From: Polluticaenibacter yanchengensis
GTDB taxonomy: Bacteria > Bacteroidota > Bacteroidia > Chitinophagales > Chitinophagaceae
NCBI GenBank assembly: GCA_027854065.1
Contig: JAQGEF010000005.1
Span: 62,001 to 126,000, forward strand
Length of the DNA stretch: 64,000 nucleotides
Reading direction: 5' to 3'
Shown here: positions 60,422-64,000 of the stretch, piece after piece
Numbering within the stretch: the first letter of the stretch is position 1
Layout: every line of letters begins with the position of its first letter
Notes under the pieces: generated by a model
Told to the model about the DNA's origin: nothing
Database searches by the model: none
What the model saw: the letters and a program-made list of their open reading frames with translations, nothing else
Made by a program: the position numbers and the translations under genes

Positions 60422-61180
60422 ATGATGAATAAAATAATTTATAATAAGATTGTACAAAACAAAACCGAAAAGAAAAAGAGCTTTGCGGTATTGATCGATC
60501 CTGATAAGGTTGATTTAAATAGTCTGGAAAATCTTATCGACACCAGTATAAAAGCCTCTGTTGATTATTTTTTTGTTGGTGGCAGCTTAATTGTGAACAA
60601 TCATTTAGATAACTGTATAAAATTATTAAAGCAGCAATCCAATATTCCGGTTGTATTATTCCCGGGCAGCCCGCATCAGCTGAGTAAACATGCTGATGCT
60701 TTACTTTACCTGAGTCTTATCAGTGGCAGGAACCCGGAACTCTTAATTGGTCAGCATGTAATAAGCGCGCCATTTGTACGTGAGAGCGGGTTGGAAATTA
60801 TACCTACGGGATATATGGTGATTGACGGGGGAAAACCTACTGCTGTATCCTACATGAGTAATTCGGCACCGATACCCGCCAATAAAAATGAGATTGCGCT
60901 TTGTACTGCATTGGCCGGTGAAATGTTGGGCTTGAAACTTATATATATGGATGCGGGGAGCGGTGCCTTGAATCCTGTGAATGAAAGCATGATTAAAACG
61001 GTATCACAGAATATAAATATTCCGCTGATTATAGGAGGCGGCATCAATACGCCTGAACGTGCTTACCTGAGTTGTAAAAGTGGGGCAGATATCGTGGTAA
61101 TCGGCAATGCTATTGAGAAATCGACATCGCTTATTTTTGAATTAGCAGATGCCATTCACAGTAATAATAAAGTTATTTAG
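60422..61180 (+). CDS. Geranylgeranylglyceryl phosphate synthase (PcrB/GGGPS family)
   Basis: A 252-residue TIM-barrel prenyltransferase beginning at ATG 60422 (MMNKIIYNKI); the open frame extends to 60335 without features. Motifs match the GGGPS/PcrB family: FAVLIDPDKV, FVGGSLIVNNH, LFPGSPHQLSKHADALLYLSLISGRNPELLIGQHV, IPTGYMVIDGG, IYMDAGSGA and IIGGGINTPE. The enzyme joins geranylgeranyl (or heptaprenyl) diphosphate to glycerol-1-phosphate, the first step of archaeal-type ether lipids; Chitinophaga and Flavobacterium homologues are known. The lipid made here is not known. mscL follows 48 nt later. Confidence 0.88.
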   Translation: MMNKIIYNKIVQNKTEKKKSFAVLIDPDKVDLNSLENLIDTSIKASVDYFFVGGSLIVNNHLDNCIKLLKQQSNIPVVLFPGSPHQLSKHADALLYLSLISGRNPELLIGQHVISAPFVRESGLEIIPTGYMVIDGGKPTAVSYMSNSAPIPANKNEIALCTALAGEMLGLKLIYMDAGSGALNPVNESMIKTVSQNINIPLIIGGGINTPERAYLSCKSGADIVVIGNAIEKSTSLIFELADAIHSNNKVI

Positions 61181-61228
61181 ACAGTTTTCTATAATTTTAA
61201 TTATTTTAACCATATTAAACTTAAGACA

Positions 61229-61630
61229 ATGGGATTTTTTAAAGAATTTAAAGAATTTGCAACCAAAGGCAATTTAATTGATATCGCTACAGCATTCGTT
61301 ATGGGTGCTGCTTTCAACAAGTTTGTAACCAGTTTTACATCGGGGATTATATCACCGCTTGTTGGTTTAATTTCGGGCGGTGTGGATTTTTCTAAAAAAG
61401 TGATTGTATTAAAAGAGGCTGTGGGCGATACTCCTGAACTATCTATTAAATATGGTGAATTAATTACAAGTTTCATTGACTTTATTATTGTAGCATTTGC
61501 AATGTTTGTAATAATAAAAGCCATAAATGCTGCAAAACGTAAAAAAGAAGAAGCGCCGGCACCACCACCAGAACCATCTTCTACTGATAAATTGCTGATG
61601 GAAATCAGGGACCAGTTAAAAAATAAATAA
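61229..61630 (+). CDS. mscL: Large-conductance mechanosensitive channel MscL
   Basis: A 133-residue channel with two membrane helices (about 17-45 and 72-95) and a cytoplasmic helix bundle at the end. The N-terminus MGFFKEFKEFATKGNLIDIATAFVMGAAF is the conserved S1/TM1 segment, and the periplasmic loop and TM2 (YGELITSFIDFIIVAFAMFVIIKAIN) are standard. The C-terminal tail is Lys/Pro/Glu-rich (KRKKEEAPAPPPEPSS) and ends with a short helix. It opens on membrane tension at hypo-osmotic shock. It lies behind the GGGPS gene and ends before a strong terminator. Confidence 0.94.
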   Translation: MGFFKEFKEFATKGNLIDIATAFVMGAAFNKFVTSFTSGIISPLVGLISGGVDFSKKVIVLKEAVGDTPELSIKYGELITSFIDFIIVAFAMFVIIKAINAAKRKKEEAPAPPPEPSSTDKLLMEIRDQLKNK

Positions 61631-61641
61631 TTTTGATATAG

Positions 61642-61672
61642 TAAAGCCCGGAAATTTTTCCGGGCTTTTTAT
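61642..61672. terminator. Bidirectional terminator after mscL
   Basis: AAAGCCCGGAAA and TTCCGGGCTTTTT form a GC-rich stem of about 11 bp with a short loop (61643-61671). It is followed by T runs and can act for mscL and for the convergent dehydrogenase gene. Confidence 0.88.
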
Positions 61673-61723
61673 TTGTTCTGAATCGCTATAAACAGTTTGT
61701 TTGTTTTTAATAATGGTAGCTGG

Positions 61724-64000
61724 TTATATTGTTACCTCATCCAATAAATAGGCGATGTGTTCAAAATCCTTTTCTGCGTGTTTTTTCATTGCCATCTCAC
61801 AGGTAGTGGCTGTTGAGTAATAGCCATCACAGTGTGATTGTTTTTTGATGTCTGCTACTTCCGCTGCTGTGGCTGATGCAACGAGTTGGGGTACCAGAAA
61901 GCCGCGGTCTCCTGCCATACCACAACAACCTGCATGTTCCGGTATGTAAACTTCGCTGGCGCATAAGGCAGCCAGGTTTTTAAGATGTTGGGTCAATAGT
62001 AATTTAGTGGTTGAACAGGTGGGGTGTAAGGTGACTTTGTTTTTCTTTTGATGGATGGTCAGCTTTGGCGCAACCATATTGTTCAGGAATTCGATGCTGT
62101 CTATCAATGTCAGTTGCCTGAATTTAGTTAAGGTATCTGAATGAAACGCCTCCTGGTTTTGCAATAAAGTATAGGTGCAGGAGGTGAAATCAATCATTAC
62201 GGGAATGCGTCCTTTATCGCTAAGATGATACAATAAATTGATGGTCTTATCTTCTATAATCCTGGCGGCTTCATTAAATCCTTTACTTGAGAATGGTTGG
62301 CCACAGCAATGCCCGTTTATTTTTTCTGAGAGAAGTATATTGATGCCGGCTTTTTTGCACAGATTCAAAATTGTTTTTTGCAGGCTTTTTGGTTGGTGTT
62401 CGTGCCCCATGATCCTGTTGATGCAACTTGAAAAATAGATGACATCGGGATTGGGTGTATCATTACCTTGCCATTTTGCAACACTTCCTACTTCCTGCAT
62501 CCATACCGGAATGGTATTGGCTACTTTATGGAGACTTTTTGAAATAGTGGTGGGGATTTTGGTTTTCCTGTCTATAAATGAAATGCTGCTTATGGAGGCT
62601 TTGGCTGTTTTTTCAACTTTATTGAAATGCCGTGCTATAAAATTTGCCAGTTTGTTTTGTGCGGCGGAATGATTTTCTGAACGTAACTGTTTTACGAGTG
62701 TTCCGGTGTTGATATATACGGGACATTCTGTAGCGCACAAGCCATCCGTGGCGCAGGTATCTAAACCCTGGTATTGGTATGCTTTTAATAACGACTGGTA
62801 TTCCGATACTTTTTTTTGTTGCTGGAGGCGTTTTAACTGGCGTCGTGCCACAATGCGCCTGCGTGGGGTCATGGTGATGTTTTTAGAGGGACAAACATGT
62901 TCGCAATAACCGCATTCGATGCATTTATCAACGACTTCTTCTATACTGGGCAAATCTTTGAGATTTTCTATATGCGCATTGCTGCTTTTGTTAATGATGA
63001 CGCCGGGATTTAAAATGTTGTGTGGGTCTGCTGCTTCTTTTAAAGCGGTCATGATTGCGAGGGCGTCGTTGCCCCATTCGGCTTCGATAAACGGCGCCAT
63101 ATTCCTGCCGGTACCATGTTCTGCTTTTAGAGTACCATTGTATTTATCTACTACCAGGTGTACTACTGCCCTGAGGAATTTGTCATAACGGTTGACTTCT
63201 GCTTCTGTATCTAAAAGCTGTGTAACGACAAAATGAATATTCCCGTCTTTGGCATGGCCGAAAATAATGGCATTATCATAATGGTATTCTGAAAACAGTG
63301 CCTGCAGATCTAACAATGCGGTGGCGAGGTTTTCTACGGGAAATGCGATGTCTTCGAGTATTACAGTGGACCCTGATTGTCTTACTGCGCCTACACTTGG
63401 AAACATTCCTTTCCTGATTTTCCAGTAAAACTCTCTTTCTATGGGGTTATTGGTAAAACTGGCGGGATATAATAATTGTAATTGTTGTAATGTAGGGCCG
63501 GCCTTTTCCATGAGTATGGCGAGGCCTTCTTTTGTTTCTGCCTGGAATTCGCATAATATGGCGGCACAGGTTTCGGGCAGTTCTTTGAAGAATACAGGCA
63601 AGCCTTTTAAATGTTCCACACTTTTGAGTGATGCCCTGTCCATGAGTTCTAATGCTTCGGCATCTGCCAGTTTTAATGGTATAATGCTGTTGCAGGCATC
63701 GTATATGTTGTCGAAATACAGCATTGCCGTTGCTTTAAAGGGCTTGTCTGCTATAACGTGTAATGAAGCTTCTGTTATGAAGGCGAGCGTGCCTTCTCCA
63801 CCAATTAATAAATGGGCGAATATATCTAATGGTTGTTCATAATCTATAAATGCATTGAGGGAATAACCAACGGTGTTTTTTGTCTGGTATTTTGTACGGA
63901 TTTTGTTGTACAATAACTGGTTGTTGTGTATCCTGCTTTTTAGTGACTGAATGGTATTGTAAAGTGCGGGTTGTTCATTTTGAAACCGGTTGCTGTCTGT
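61724..64000 (-). CDS. FAD/Fe-S D-lactate dehydrogenase-like oxidase (partial, N-terminus outside window)
   Basis: An open frame from the right edge to 61724, at least 758 residues, continuing beyond the window. The N-terminal part shows FAD_binding_4-type GGEGTLAFITEASLHVI and the FAD-oxidase C domain (HAKDGNIHFVV, LKAEHGTGRNM). Then two 4Fe-4S motifs, CIECGYCEHVCPSKNITMTPRRR and CATDGLCATECPVY. The C-terminal third has two CCG domains (HCCGQPF and GCCGMAGDRGF), as in LldE/GlpC/HdrB. This is the GlcD-GlcF fusion type that oxidises D-lactate or glycolate at the membrane and passes electrons to quinones. Confidence 0.87.
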   Translation of the reverse strand, partial: TDSNRFQNEQPALYNTIQSLKSRIHNNQLLYNKIRTKYQTKNTVGYSLNAFIDYEQPLDIFAHLLIGGEGTLAFITEASLHVIADKPFKATAMLYFDNIYDACNSIIPLKLADAEALELMDRASLKSVEHLKGLPVFFKELPETCAAILCEFQAETKEGLAILMEKAGPTLQQLQLLYPASFTNNPIEREFYWKIRKGMFPSVGAVRQSGSTVILEDIAFPVENLATALLDLQALFSEYHYDNAIIFGHAKDGNIHFVVTQLLDTEAEVNRYDKFLRAVVHLVVDKYNGTLKAEHGTGRNMAPFIEAEWGNDALAIMTALKEAADPHNILNPGVIINKSSNAHIENLKDLPSIEEVVDKCIECGYCEHVCPSKNITMTPRRRIVARRQLKRLQQQKKVSEYQSLLKAYQYQGLDTCATDGLCATECPVYINTGTLVKQLRSENHSAAQNKLANFIARHFNKVEKTAKASISSISFIDRKTKIPTTISKSLHKVANTIPVWMQEVGSVAKWQGNDTPNPDVIYFSSCINRIMGHEHQPKSLQKTILNLCKKAGINILLSEKINGHCCGQPFSSKGFNEAARIIEDKTINLLYHLSDKGRIPVMIDFTSCTYTLLQNQEAFHSDTLTKFRQLTLIDSIEFLNNMVAPKLTIHQKKNKVTLHPTCSTTKLLLTQHLKNLAALCASEVYIPEHAGCCGMAGDRGFLVPQLVASATAAEVADIKKQSHCDGYYSTATTCEMAMKKHAEKDFEHIAYLLDEVTI

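Noticed and set aside
1..64000. CRISPR array
   Set aside because: I found no regularly spaced direct repeats of 24-40 nt and no cas-like protein in the window.

Overview
The window comes from an AT-rich Gram-negative member of the Bacteroidota, most likely a Chitinophagales/Chitinophagaceae-type organism. This rests on several signals: type IX secretion C-terminal domains (a CHU_C/type B domain at 13943-19153 and a type A tail at 42695-45226), promoters of the Bacteroidetes form TTTG-N18..20-TAnnTTTG, few clear Shine-Dalgarno sites, a Kdo transferase, and a bacterial geranylgeranylglyceryl-phosphate synthase. Genus and species cannot be fixed from the sequence alone.

Layout. 0-4.6 kb: end of a MazG-like gene, a LuxC-type acyl-CoA reductase divergent from a 4Fe-4S ferredoxin, then D-Ala-D-Ala ligase, a PASTA protein and a rhodanese. 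4.7-10.1 kb: a GT-C membrane protein, a DUF2795 protein, an STM3941-like membrane protein and a fused circularly permuted ATP-grasp/alpha-E protein. 10.2-22.1 kb: a visibly AT-richer surface-glycan region with three glycosyltransferases in mixed orientation, a 1736-residue T9SS type B cargo protein, an oligosaccharide flippase and UDP-GlcNAc 2-epimerase. 22.3-30.7 kb: Kdo transferase, an HDAC-family deacetylase, an M16 peptidase, two small exported paralogues, an archaemetzincin-like lipoprotein and FabI. 30.8-35.1 kb: a second glycan group (GT4, then a convergent amidotransferase - acyltransferase - deacetylase operon) around a tRNA-Glu. 35.2-48.4 kb: GrpE/DnaJ, a MutS-like ATPase, a polygalacturonase, purine nucleoside phosphorylase, DUF4256, a secreted reprolysin-like protease, a DEDDh exonuclease, patatin, XerD and an NlpC/P60 lipoprotein. 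48.5-64 kb: FtsK, a TPR histidine kinase with its response regulator, two FAD enzymes (one TetX-like, next to an AraC regulator), SSB, a universal stress protein, an esterase, GGGP synthase, MscL and a large FAD/Fe-S D-lactate dehydrogenase-like protein that runs off the right edge.

The most unusual structure is not a protein gene. A family of GC-rich, palindromic intergenic elements of about 105-145 nt begins GGGGCTGtC and ends CCGGCAGCCC. Four good copies (10097, 29729, 41863, 54361) plus a related element (549-654) each lie immediately 3' of a gene, in that gene's own orientation, right after a T-rich tract 7-10 nt past a stop codon or after a terminator U-tract. One copy carries a 51-nt perfect palindrome. 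Two copies show a paired base change in the same hairpin, which suggests a conserved fold. Other points worth a second look are an N-acetyl-sugar amidotransferase that has lost two of four expected zinc-type cysteines, several genes whose start codon sits only 3-7 nt after a promoter -7 element (possible leaderless mRNAs), and a 20-bp perfect terminator stem behind ssb.

All calls come from reading the sequence and translated proteins by eye; no database search was run.
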